The notes below the pieces were generated by a model, which worked only from the letters and a program-made list of their open reading frames with translations, had not been told where the DNA came from and did no database searches. Source: CAZCZZ01 sp964503335 (GTDB taxonomy: Bacteria > Verrucomicrobiota > Kiritimatiellia > CAIVKH01). Taken from it: DNA of 64,000 bases. The position numbers and the translations under genes are program-made. Within the stretch, counting starts at the first letter, position 1; the number at the start of each line of letters is the position of its first letter. This document shows, piece after piece, positions 26,378-34,277 of the stretch. The stretch spans positions 1-64,000 of the forward strand of contig CAZCZZ010000004.1 in assembly GCA_964503335.1 (NCBI GenBank). The letters run 5' to 3'.

Positions 26378-28417
26378 TCATCTGTCCCTCGGTGTAAACA
26401 GTTCGCGAGGAATGAGAAGGGAGAAGATATTTAGCCCATCGTGGGTGGTAAGCACTATGTCGCCACCGTATTTTCGCGCAAGCGCCCTCGCAATTGTCAA
26501 TCCGCGACCATCGCCCACCTCCGCGCTAGCATCAGCTGCCGCCGAGCGCTGTGATGGCATGAAGATTGCCTCACGTTCGTCCTGTGTAATTTCCAAGCTA
26601 TGTGACGCGAATCGAATTACTGCATAGGGGTTTGATTGTGTTGCTCTCTGCATTCGAATGAGAATCTTCTCTCTTGGATACGTGTACTTGACTGCATTGC
26701 CAAGGATGTTCATCACGATCTGTCTGAAGTCTTGGATGCTAGCCCAAATCAGACCCAGTTGGTCTCCGCCGAAGTATTCAAACATCAATCCTTTTGCATC
26801 GGCTTGTCGCCTAAGATCTTCTTCAATCGGCCTACAGAGATCCGCATAAGGGCGAAAGGGATGGAGAACTTCTTCAACTCTTGGCTTCTGTTGTCTCGGG
26901 TGTAGTGTACTCAAGAGCGAGCCGATCAACTCTGCGTTCTCGCGAATATGATCAAGGGAGAGGGCTAATTCTTCCTCGACTTTCAACGTCCGCGAGAATG
27001 TCGCCAACCGAGACACTGTTGTCACATTGTTGCGAATTCCCCAGACCGCCTGCTTCACATCGTGTGCGATGTCGAGATATGACGCAGCTAGCTGCATTTC
27101 CTTGCGCGCCGAGAGATACCAACTTGTCAGCAGTTCGGCAACCTCTTGCGCACGACGGCGGTCGATAGGCGTGAATGCACGCACTTTGGTTGTTTCTGTG
27201 GTAAGTGAGCAACGAAGCAGTCCTGATAGCTCCCGCTCTCTGAAGACTGGCGCGAACATTAAGCAAGCCACTTCATCTGTGGCATCTGTGTCGCGCCATT
27301 TTGGCGGAAGAAATCCCTCCAATGCGCTTCGACTTGCCAAGACATAGTCCACTGTACACGCGGCTTCGCGACTTAAGACAATCCCAGTAATTGTGTGCTC
27401 GCCAACAGAGTATTCCACAGGCAGTGCAGGGGGACTGCGAGGCGCAGAACCGACGAGGCGGGCGACAGCTTCTTCTCTGCTGAAGTCTCTGATGAAGAAT
27501 GACACGCCATCACAACTGAGCCTTTCCCTAGCGAATGAAACCATTCTTCCGACGAACGCCATAGTGCGAAAGGTGTGGCTTGCAAGACTGGCGTCATTCA
27601 ACTTGCAGACATCATCCTTAACTTCTCGATCACTAATGATGTCTATCATCATCATCAACTCATGCATCGTGGTGTCGACCACCTCTTGGATGTATTGCCT
27701 GTCCACGGCAGCCGTTGGGTTAAGCAAGAGGAGCGAACCGCCGTATCCACCGCTAGTCGATCCCGTGCTTCGCGCCTGCCCGACAACAACAGAGCCCGGC
27801 CCAGGGTCTCTTACAATTGCCTCGATAATGACGGCCGGGTCTGGATTCGAATCGGACGGGTGAGGCACTTGAAGCGGAAACTGGCGGCTTTTGCCTGGCG
27901 CGCAATGTGCCGCCCCAAGAACAAGGGCGACGTGGGTTGTCAATGTCTCAGGTCTCGACTTTCGCTCTATCGTAATGCGGCTTCTGTCGGCGTAGTAGAA
28001 TGCTGCGGCATCTGCATCAAAAGATTCGCACAATACTCGCGTCGCCTGCTGCAGGAACTCGCGGGAATTGTGGGAGCGCCGAGCACGAGAACCCATCATG
28101 GCCATCAACGATGATGTAACAATAGAAACCGGAAATGATGCGTGTCCTGTTCCCACCATGGCATTGTTTGGTGGTGGGTGTGCGACGCTTGGATGCTGCG
28201 AAAGCACAATTGTGGTTTCGCCAGGAGAAAACAGGTCTCCGTCTGCCTTGGGAATAATGAAGTCCGTCTTGGAAATCTCGGTCTGGAAAGTGGACGGCGC
28301 GGATACAGCAATGTTGTCGGAGTCTTTCTTCTCAATGGTGCCAGATCTTACGAGCAGGCCCTGCTGGCTAACAGCCACAATGGTCTTCTTCTGATCCGCT
28401 TTGCGGTCTTGTTTCAT
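26378..28417 (-). CDS. GAF-domain sensor histidine kinase (soluble)
   Basis: 679 aa with no TM segments. An N-terminal 110-residue low-complexity region precedes two GAF-like domains (about 125-270 and 285-440). The dimerisation helix with the likely phospho-His is DIAHDVKQAVWGIRNN near residue 465. The ATPase domain has MNILGNAVKYTY (N box) near 590 and GDGRGLTIARALARKYGGDI (G box) near 650. It lies two bases after a 49-aa peptide gene and one base before the receiver, so all are one unit. The sensed signal is unknown; cytoplasmic GAF domains suggest a small ligand or redox cue. Confidence 0.87.
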   Translation of the reverse strand: MKQDRKADQKKTIVAVSQQGLLVRSGTIEKKDSDNIAVSAPSTFQTEISKTDFIIPKADGDLFSPGETTIVLSQHPSVAHPPPNNAMVGTGHASFPVSIVTSSLMAMMGSRARRSHNSREFLQQATRVLCESFDADAAAFYYADRSRITIERKSRPETLTTHVALVLGAAHCAPGKSRQFPLQVPHPSDSNPDPAVIIEAIVRDPGPGSVVVGQARSTGSTSGGYGGSLLLLNPTAAVDRQYIQEVVDTTMHELMMMIDIISDREVKDDVCKLNDASLASHTFRTMAFVGRMVSFARERLSCDGVSFFIRDFSREEAVARLVGSAPRSPPALPVEYSVGEHTITGIVLSREAACTVDYVLASRSALEGFLPPKWRDTDATDEVACLMFAPVFRERELSGLLRCSLTTETTKVRAFTPIDRRRAQEVAELLTSWYLSARKEMQLAASYLDIAHDVKQAVWGIRNNVTTVSRLATFSRTLKVEEELALSLDHIRENAELIGSLLSTLHPRQQKPRVEEVLHPFRPYADLCRPIEEDLRRQADAKGLMFEYFGGDQLGLIWASIQDFRQIVMNILGNAVKYTYPREKILIRMQRATQSNPYAVIRFASHSLEITQDEREAIFMPSQRSAAADASAEVGDGRGLTIARALARKYGGDIVLTTHDGLNIFSLLIPRELFTPRDR

Positions 28418-28420
28418 GCA

Positions 28421-28570
28421 TCATTCCGCATTGGAATAGCCAGCGCCAAGTAGTGACCACAGACCGGCGAGTGCAATCCCGGCTCCGTATAGTTTCATGG
28501 GACCACTGTCCCTTTCATCTTGAGTCCGCATTGTCGACATAGCAAGCGCCGATAGTCCTTGCCAGCTCAT
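28421..28570 (-). CDS. 49-aa peptide with hydrophobic C-terminal segment
   Basis: A short reading frame with ATG at 28570 overlapping the upstream stop as ATGA, and stop 3 bp before the kinase start. The perfect coupling to both neighbours is the main support. An internal Met at 28498 begins a hydrophobic stretch (MKLYGAGIALAGLWSLLGAG) that could be a TM helix or signal peptide. It may be a small membrane regulator of the kinase, or merely a translational coupler. Confidence 0.5.
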   Translation of the reverse strand: MSWQGLSALAMSTMRTQDERDSGPMKLYGAGIALAGLWSLLGAGYSNAE

Positions 28571-29028
28571 GGATCTCCCAGAAGCCGAAGTAACACCTGC
28601 TCCGGGTAGTTGGTCGGATAGAGGTTATCGCGAACATATCGCTTGTCTGCCTCAGGGGCAGGGTTAGTCATAGGTATCGATAGACTGGCAATTATGTCAG
28701 CGCGCAGGTTGTTATACATGTATGCGATGGACGCAACGTTTGTACCCGTGAGGCTCAGCACAAGCGGATCGGAGACTACAAATACGTTCGTCGCGGCCGA
28801 GAAATCCGCATCTACGAAAACGTGGTAGCATGCTTGGGCAACGAGAGCTGGCACATCGTTTGAGTTGAGGGTCAAGCGATTCGTTATTGATGACCAGCAG
28901 GACGGGTAATTGCTCGCTACCCACGCGGTATTCAACGCATCGACAAATTCGTCGACGGTTTCCGCATGTGAGCCATGCGGTGGGACCACCATCACCAAGA
29001 ACAGAGCGACCATGGCGTGCAATTTCAT
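28567..29028 (-). CDS. small exported protein of the island operon
   Basis: 153 aa, not recognised. The N-terminus is a signal peptide (MKLHAMVALFLVMVV...HGSHA, cleavage after about residue 25). The mature part is neutral, with two Cys (YPSCWSS, AQACYHV), and Asn/Thr-rich patches like the giant protein encoded just upstream. The ATG at 29028 follows AGGAGATAGGT, a strong ribosome site that overlaps the upstream stop. It may act with the giant exported protein at the cell surface. Confidence 0.72.
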   Translation of the reverse strand: MKLHAMVALFLVMVVPPHGSHAETVDEFVDALNTAWVASNYPSCWSSITNRLTLNSNDVPALVAQACYHVFVDADFSAATNVFVVSDPLVLSLTGTNVASIAYMYNNLRADIIASLSIPMTNPAPEADKRYVRDNLYPTNYPEQVLLRLLGDP

Positions 29029-29038
29029 ACCTATCTCC

Positions 29039-32000
29039 TCAAGGCAGTGCGGGGACTCTTGGCGGTGCGGATAGCAAATCAACCGAAGGGAAAAGCCTCT
29101 GTTCGATACCGTTGGGTTCGCGTATGGCTTCGCGGTACTCGCGCATCTTGACACGAAGCTCATCAATGCCCTCTTCGGACAACTCTCGTCCAAGTTCGTA
29201 ACTGCTTGTTGCGGCTACCGTATCACCGGACAGGATACCGTGGTCTATGCGATTGCGAAAGTCGGCGCCCAAGTCGGCGAACCAGTCCCAGTAAAGAAAG
29301 CGTCTACAGAGGACGCCCCACATCATATTTGCAAGCTTCGGGCTACTCATGACTACGCCTTCTACAGTAAGCGTTTCTGCTACCGGCAGTGAATACCTTT
29401 TGCACGGCGAGTTGGTTCCCGTCCAGTGTCCTGGAGAGTAGTCTAGATTGCTCGAGACTATCAGCGCACGGCGCAGCAAGACCAGCCCGTACAAGCGATC
29501 GACAATTGGAATGTCGATCATTTCATTGTCCACCCAATTCGATATTCGTGCGAATTCTTCCCGGACGAAATCCGCCGACTCCGCCCCAGCAAGCGGCAGC
29601 GTAACTGTTGCAGCACTCTTTGATACGCCCGGAACTCCTAAATCAAACTCAAACCGGTAAATGCCTCCCTGTTTTGGGTTCTGAAAGGCGACGGAATATG
29701 TGTTGGTGTGGTCGAGTGTTCCAGATTGCGGGCCGCTAGTCTGCGCCCATGACTCTGTCAGACTGCTGTGGGGCAAGGGAATGCCATCAGCATGCATTGT
29801 GATTTCGAAGTCGGCCACCAACTCGTTGTTATTGGCGTCGTAACCGCCATGAACGTCATCAAAGAATACGATAAGCGATTTTCCCACAAACAAGCCATCG
29901 GAGCAGGGATCGCCGAAATCCATTTTGTGGCCTTCGAATTCTTGAGGACTGTTGCTTGCAGCAGGGGAAGTTGCCGTTATTTGGGAAACTCGAAAGTCTG
30001 AATTCGAGACCGCCCCCACCGTCAGCACATGACCTTCGACGGAGTAGCCTTGAGCTTTCGTGTGTGTCGGCCACTCGAAGTCGGATGCGCTTACCCGGTG
30101 TTCCACATTGGGCCTGATCTTTGTCACGAAGCCACGCGCCCCGCCGGCCAGCACGATCGCCGGACTGCCGCGGAAGCGGACCTGATGGGCTATTGAGGTG
30201 GAATAGAAGGCCGTTTGGCCCACCCATAATGGATTGAACTTGAGCAGTACCCATTGTTCCTCATCCGACGCCGCGTGTTTGATGAAGCCCCTTTCGCTAT
30301 TGAAGAATCTTCGGTGCTCCACGGACACAATACCGCCATAGTTAAAGTCGGCGCTGTCGTACCCCATGTTGATCATCCAGGCCAAGCCCGGCGGCGGGGA
30401 CATGGTAATCGATTTGACCCCACTTGTGAACGTGGTGACGCCAAGCGAGTATTCGTAGTTCGTGAGGAGCAGAGATACTGTGGATCGTGTGGTGAAAACG
30501 TCGGTATAGTAGGTGTTCGGCGCCGTCCAAGAGTCGTCTTTTCGCTCGTCGCTGAAGACGTAGTTGGAGCCCAGCAGTTTTGCCCGCAGGATGGAATGCG
30601 AACCCTGTCGCCACATCGTCTGCGAGTAGCCGCTGCCGGGATAGCTAGCACTTGGCGGGTCGGCGTAGATCGAGCGACCGGTGACCTGCCCTTCGCCCAG
30701 GAAATAGTTCAGGCCGGTCGAAAGAAGAACCGGACTGACCGTCTGGAATGAGCAAAGCCCATTCGACGCCGCCCCGAACGAAACCGCAACCCCGTTGATG
30801 GTAGCGCCCGCGTTGGTCAGCGCTGCGGATGCTTCGCCGCTGACCATCACCCGATTTGTAGCAAGCTCGGCGAACGCCGCCGGTGAAAGGATCCGAAAGA
30901 CCAAGCCGGTGTCACGGTAGACCATTGCCACGTTGGTGGAGGTGTTGCCGGCCACGTCTGAAGCGACCAGTTCAAGCCGATTGCTGCCGGGGAAGAGCGA
31001 GACGCGACCGAGCCACTGCGTACCCATGAGTCCCACGGATTCAGCCTCTGTCGAGTCGCCACCCTCGCTCACCGCGGACAACCAAACCTTCGTGGCGTCA
31101 GCAGCCACAAGGCCCCGAACATACAACTCCTCCGTGTCTCCGAACGTCGTGGTGTTGAAGTAGGATGTCACGCCCGCCACGATCTGATAGTCCTGCGGGA
31201 GCACAAAGCTCGCTACAGGCGGCGACGTGTCCCCGTCGCACTGCACCATGACCCAGAATTGCGTGCTGGCGCTGTGTCCAACCCGATCTTGCGCTTCAAC
31301 CAACACCGAATTCGAACCGCATTGCAGCGGCAGGCCGCTGTAAACGAACTGTCCATCGACAAAGCCATCCACGTAGTTGCTGTTCACGAAGATCCTCAGA
31401 TCGTCAAACACATCGACGGCACTGCCGAGGATATCGATCTTGCCGCGATTGGTCACCTCATTCGGTTGTGGTGAAATCATACTCAACACCGGCGTCGTGA
31501 TGTCGTAGAGCACGCCGAAGTGTATCAAGTCGCTCTGCAAGGCGTTGGTCGCCACGAGTCGGGCATACACGACGTAGTAGCCGCTTGTTGCGGAAAACAG
31601 TTCGTTGCTTAGAATCTGCGAAAAGGCGTTCGTGACGGCGTTCGTCATGAGGCGGTTATCGGCGAACTTGACCACATGGGCATGGGTTCCGGTTCCGAAG
31701 TTGAATTGCAGCATGCGGTTCGTCGTGAGCGTGATACCGCCATCGCCGTTGACGCTCGTGCTGCGCGGGGGGAAGTTCGTCCGCAGCAGCGGGTTATACC
31801 CCAGCGTCGTCTCATACCCATCCATCGAGAAGTCATCATCGCTATCCGGGTCTTGTGGATTCGTCCCGGCCTGGAGCTCGCCGAGATTCGAAAGACCGTC
31901 TCCGTCAGGATCGCCGCTTGCCCCGTTCGCGCCCGCATGGTCCGTGGGGGACAAGCCGTGATCGATCTCCCACTTGTCGCCCAAACCGTCTCCGTCCGTG

Positions 32001-32965
32001 TCGGGCAGTGCCTTGTCCGTACCGTAGAGATAGAACTCACGGGCATCCTGGAGGCCGTCACCATCGGAATCTTGCGAAGAATTGCCCGCCGCGAGGAAGA
32101 CATTGGTTTCATCCACATTGGCCCATGACCAGACCACGCTATTGGTCGTCACGGGGAGATTGGTTCCGGCCATGAACCACGGGAAGCCCTCCGGCAACAG
32201 ATTGGTCGTGGCGAAGAGGTCCACGTTGGCGATGCCGTCGGGTACGCACAGACCCACGTCGATAACCGCATTGGACTCCTGCGGCTCTATGGCCGTAAAG
32301 ACGATCTCCGTGCAGGAACCGCCGCTCATCATGAGCATCATCACGCCGCCGCTACCTTCATCCTCTGCGGGCTCGGAGTCCAACGCCTCGACTACGGCCT
32401 CGTCCTGGAGCGTGACGCGCCAAGCGATGCGCCGTTTCGAGAGTTCGCGGGCAAGGTAGCTTGCAGAACGTTCGCCCTTCTTCTGCGCAGGCCAGTCCGG
32501 TGACGTGTAGACGACTTCTTCCTTGTACTCGCCGCCACCCTTCCCCGACACGCTCATGACAAGCACTTCGCCCTTGGTCATATCCTCGTAGATGAACAAC
32601 TCGGTTCCGTGCTTCACGAATTGCGCGATGGGGCTCTTGGATGAAAATGACAAAGGAGGGGCATCGAAGGTCCAATACCAGTCGGGCTGATTCTGAAAGC
32701 CGGCTAAACCGTACTTTTCTTCAACGCTTTCGACCTGGTCCTCGACCATGTACCAGGAGGGAACCACCAGCATGTGCGACTGCTCCCGGAAGTCGAGAAA
32801 CCGACCGACGACGTCGTCCCATGTTTCGACCGACCGCGAATCATCGAACGCGGTCGCGAGCTTGGCGGCGGAGAAGCCGCACAGGACAAGCAGGAACAGC
32901 AGCGCCAGAACGCCCGGTACACGAATGTCGATTCGACCCAAGACACGGCTAAGTTTGGGGGACAT
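29039..32965 (-). CDS. giant exported protein with thrombospondin-3-like Ca-binding repeats
   Basis: 1308 aa. A signal or anchor helix lies at about 10-35 (VPGVLALLFLLVLCGFSAA). Residues 310-400 contain several DxDxDG calcium loops (DSDGDGLQDARE, DTDGDGLGDKWE, DPDGDGLSNLGE), the thrombospondin type-3-like stalk common in PVC exported proteins. Ig-like or cadherin-like segments follow at about 500-840 (ISPQPNEVTNRGKIDI...). The C-terminal third is unassigned. I chose the ATG at 32965 directly before the hydrophobic segment. It is the first gene of the minus-strand island operon, divergent from the XRE regulator. Surface attachment or sensing is likely; no enzyme motif is seen. Confidence 0.78.
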   Translation of the reverse strand: MSPKLSRVLGRIDIRVPGVLALLFLLVLCGFSAAKLATAFDDSRSVETWDDVVGRFLDFREQSHMLVVPSWYMVEDQVESVEEKYGLAGFQNQPDWYWTFDAPPLSFSSKSPIAQFVKHGTELFIYEDMTKGEVLVMSVSGKGGGEYKEEVVYTSPDWPAQKKGERSASYLARELSKRRIAWRVTLQDEAVVEALDSEPAEDEGSGGVMMLMMSGGSCTEIVFTAIEPQESNAVIDVGLCVPDGIANVDLFATTNLLPEGFPWFMAGTNLPVTTNSVVWSWANVDETNVFLAAGNSSQDSDGDGLQDAREFYLYGTDKALPDTDGDGLGDKWEIDHGLSPTDHAGANGASGDPDGDGLSNLGELQAGTNPQDPDSDDDFSMDGYETTLGYNPLLRTNFPPRSTSVNGDGGITLTTNRMLQFNFGTGTHAHVVKFADNRLMTNAVTNAFSQILSNELFSATSGYYVVYARLVATNALQSDLIHFGVLYDITTPVLSMISPQPNEVTNRGKIDILGSAVDVFDDLRIFVNSNYVDGFVDGQFVYSGLPLQCGSNSVLVEAQDRVGHSASTQFWVMVQCDGDTSPPVASFVLPQDYQIVAGVTSYFNTTTFGDTEELYVRGLVAADATKVWLSAVSEGGDSTEAESVGLMGTQWLGRVSLFPGSNRLELVASDVAGNTSTNVAMVYRDTGLVFRILSPAAFAELATNRVMVSGEASAALTNAGATINGVAVSFGAASNGLCSFQTVSPVLLSTGLNYFLGEGQVTGRSIYADPPSASYPGSGYSQTMWRQGSHSILRAKLLGSNYVFSDERKDDSWTAPNTYYTDVFTTRSTVSLLLTNYEYSLGVTTFTSGVKSITMSPPPGLAWMINMGYDSADFNYGGIVSVEHRRFFNSERGFIKHAASDEEQWVLLKFNPLWVGQTAFYSTSIAHQVRFRGSPAIVLAGGARGFVTKIRPNVEHRVSASDFEWPTHTKAQGYSVEGHVLTVGAVSNSDFRVSQITATSPAASNSPQEFEGHKMDFGDPCSDGLFVGKSLIVFFDDVHGGYDANNNELVADFEITMHADGIPLPHSSLTESWAQTSGPQSGTLDHTNTYSVAFQNPKQGGIYRFEFDLGVPGVSKSAATVTLPLAGAESADFVREEFARISNWVDNEMIDIPIVDRLYGLVLLRRALIVSSNLDYSPGHWTGTNSPCKRYSLPVAETLTVEGVVMSSPKLANMMWGVLCRRFLYWDWFADLGADFRNRIDHGILSGDTVAATSSYELGRELSEEGIDELRVKMREYREAIREPNGIEQRLFPSVDLLSAPPRVPALP

Positions 32966-33047
32966 GTTATTACTCTCAACTATCGCACACATTAGTCGCC
33001 TGATACGCATCAACGCGACTCACAAACTCATTTGTTATCGAAGCGCA

Positions 33048-33076
33048 AACATGACTTAGCATATACTCGATGTCAA
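33048..33076 (-). promoter_or_regulatory. predicted sigma-70-type promoter of the island operon
   Basis: On the minus strand a perfect TTGACA (33071-33076) is spaced 17 bp from CATGTT (33048-33053), a weak -10. It lies about 85 bp upstream of the giant gene's ATG. The -35 is strong; the -10 is poor, as expected if an activator or repressor takes part. Confidence 0.4.
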
Positions 33077-33094
33077 CAACTCAGCGCATATGCT
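33058..33094. promoter_or_regulatory. inverted repeat AGCATAT...ATATGCT, likely XRE operator
   Basis: AGCATAT at 33058-33064 and ATATGCT at 33088-33094 form 7-bp inverted arms across the predicted -35 element. A second palindrome, TCAGCGCATATGCTGA, overlaps the right arm. The site is within 15 bp of the XRE gene start, which suits autoregulation and repression of the divergent operon. Confidence 0.45.
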
Positions 33095-33105
33095 GAAACA
33101 TCGGC

Positions 33106-33396
33106 GTGACAAACGCCGACACTTTAAAGATTCTCGGACGAAATATTCGGGAGGCCCGCCTTCGCCTTGAAATGACGCAGGAGTGTCTTGCCGAGCTTGC
33201 CGGAGTTCACTGGCAGACTCTCAGCTACATTGAACGGGGCCGATTCCCTTTCTCTGTGATAACTTTTGTGCGCCTCTCGCAGTGCCTGCGCGTAAGCACA
33301 AATCGTCTTCTGGATGGAGTCCCCACACCAAGCACCGCCCGCATAGACCGTATCAGCAAGGCGATGAAGCGGAAGAGAAGGTCTTCGCGGAAGTAG
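33106..33396 (+). CDS. XRE-family HTH regulator
   Basis: 96 aa. A Cro/CI-type helix-turn-helix spans residues 9-65: LGRNIREARLRLEMTQECLAELAG then WQTLSYIERGRFPF, with the Q and the S-x-x-E-R-G motif of the family. The tail is basic (KAMKRKRRSSRK). The start is a GTG at 33106 with no strong ribosome site. It is the only plus-strand gene of the island, divergent from the operon and next to a palindrome, so it probably represses that operon and itself. Confidence 0.85.
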   Translation: MTNADTLKILGRNIREARLRLEMTQECLAELAGVHWQTLSYIERGRFPFSVITFVRLSQCLRVSTNRLLDGVPTPSTARIDRISKAMKRKRRSSRK

Positions 33397-33436
33397 GGGT
33401 AGCCACCACTCGGACGGCGAGTTCGCCGCGACACTT

Positions 33437-33594
33437 GCCGTCAACTGCTCCGTCGCAATGGGCTGAAACCGGTCCGACATCCCCGTAATGCCTTTCCCTT
33501 GAGGTACACGGTGATTCTCGGGTCATCGCGAATACGGGGCTAGGCTCAAAGAGCTTTCAAAACCCCTATCGTGGCATCGGTGAAACTCCGATGA
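33437..33594 (-). repeat. 158-bp direct repeat, copy B (truncated ygfK start)
   Basis: Gapless second copy of 24999-25156 in the same orientation. It includes the ygfK upstream region and a truncated start (MSDRFQPIATEQLTA) which then runs into unrelated DNA antisense to the XRE gene, so it is a pseudogene remnant. It ends 5 bp before the response-regulator stop at 33600. It marks the right border of the island. Confidence 0.9.
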
Positions 33595-33599
33595 ATGCC

Positions 33600-34277
33600 C
33601 TACGATGCCGGCGTCTTGGCCGTTTCAACCCAATTCACCGCCCGCTGGACAAGCTCCGCTCCGGTCGCGATGCCGAGCTTGTTTTTGATGTTCTCGCGAT
33701 GCGATTCGATCGTCTTTGCACTGAGGCCGAGTTCCTTTGCGATTTGTCCGGTCCCCAAACCGGAGCCAATCATCTGAAAGACATGGAGTTCGCGATCCGT
33801 GAGGCATTCCGCCATGGATTCCTTTTCGCCGGGATTCGGATCGAGCACCCTGTGCAGCAACCGGACATTCATCTTGCGGCTGACGTAGATGTCGCCACTC
33901 AGCACAGTCCGGATGGCGTTCACGAGTTCGCGGCTGGCCTCCAGCTTCATGATGTAGCCCGACGCGCCGGCGCGAAGCGCGCGTTCGGCATAGAGCGATT
34001 CATCCTGCATGGAAAGGACCAGAACGGGCGTTTTCCTGTCGAGCGCCCGGATCTGTTTCACGAGGTCAAGGCCGTCGCCGCGCCGCAGGATCAGGTCCAC
34101 GATAACCAGGTCGGGACCCCCCTTCTCGAAGGCGCCGATTGCATCCTGTACGGAGTCCGCTTCGCAACAGACCGTGAATCCGGGTTCCCTGTTCAGCAGG
34201 CTGACCAGTCCTTCACGCACGACCGGGTGATCTTCTACGACGAGAATCCGGACAATCTTCTTTTCGCTGGCTTTCAT
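33600..34277 (-). CDS. NarL/LuxR-type response regulator
   Basis: 225 aa. The receiver domain (about 8-130) has VVEDHPVVREG and VIVDLILRRGDG with the acceptor Asp, and LVLSMQDE. The LuxR-type HTH (about 155-220) has LTDRELHVFQMIGSGLGTGQ and LSAKTIESHRENIKNKLG. The gene overlaps the sensor kinase by 4 bp, so they form a cognate pair. It ends beside the duplicated ygfK promoter, which suggests the pair originally lay just upstream of ygfK and controls the purine operon. Confidence 0.92.
   Translation of the reverse strand: MKASEKKIVRILVVEDHPVVREGLVSLLNREPGFTVCCEADSVQDAIGAFEKGGPDLVIVDLILRRGDGLDLVKQIRALDRKTPVLVLSMQDESLYAERALRAGASGYIMKLEASRELVNAIRTVLSGDIYVSRKMNVRLLHRVLDPNPGEKESMAECLTDRELHVFQMIGSGLGTGQIAKELGLSAKTIESHRENIKNKLGIATGAELVQRAVNWVETAKTPAS

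Noticed and set aside
33124..33480. 118-codon minus-strand gene starting MSDRFQPIA
   Set aside because: Only the first 15 codons match ygfK; the rest is antisense to the XRE gene. It is the duplicated ygfK stub.
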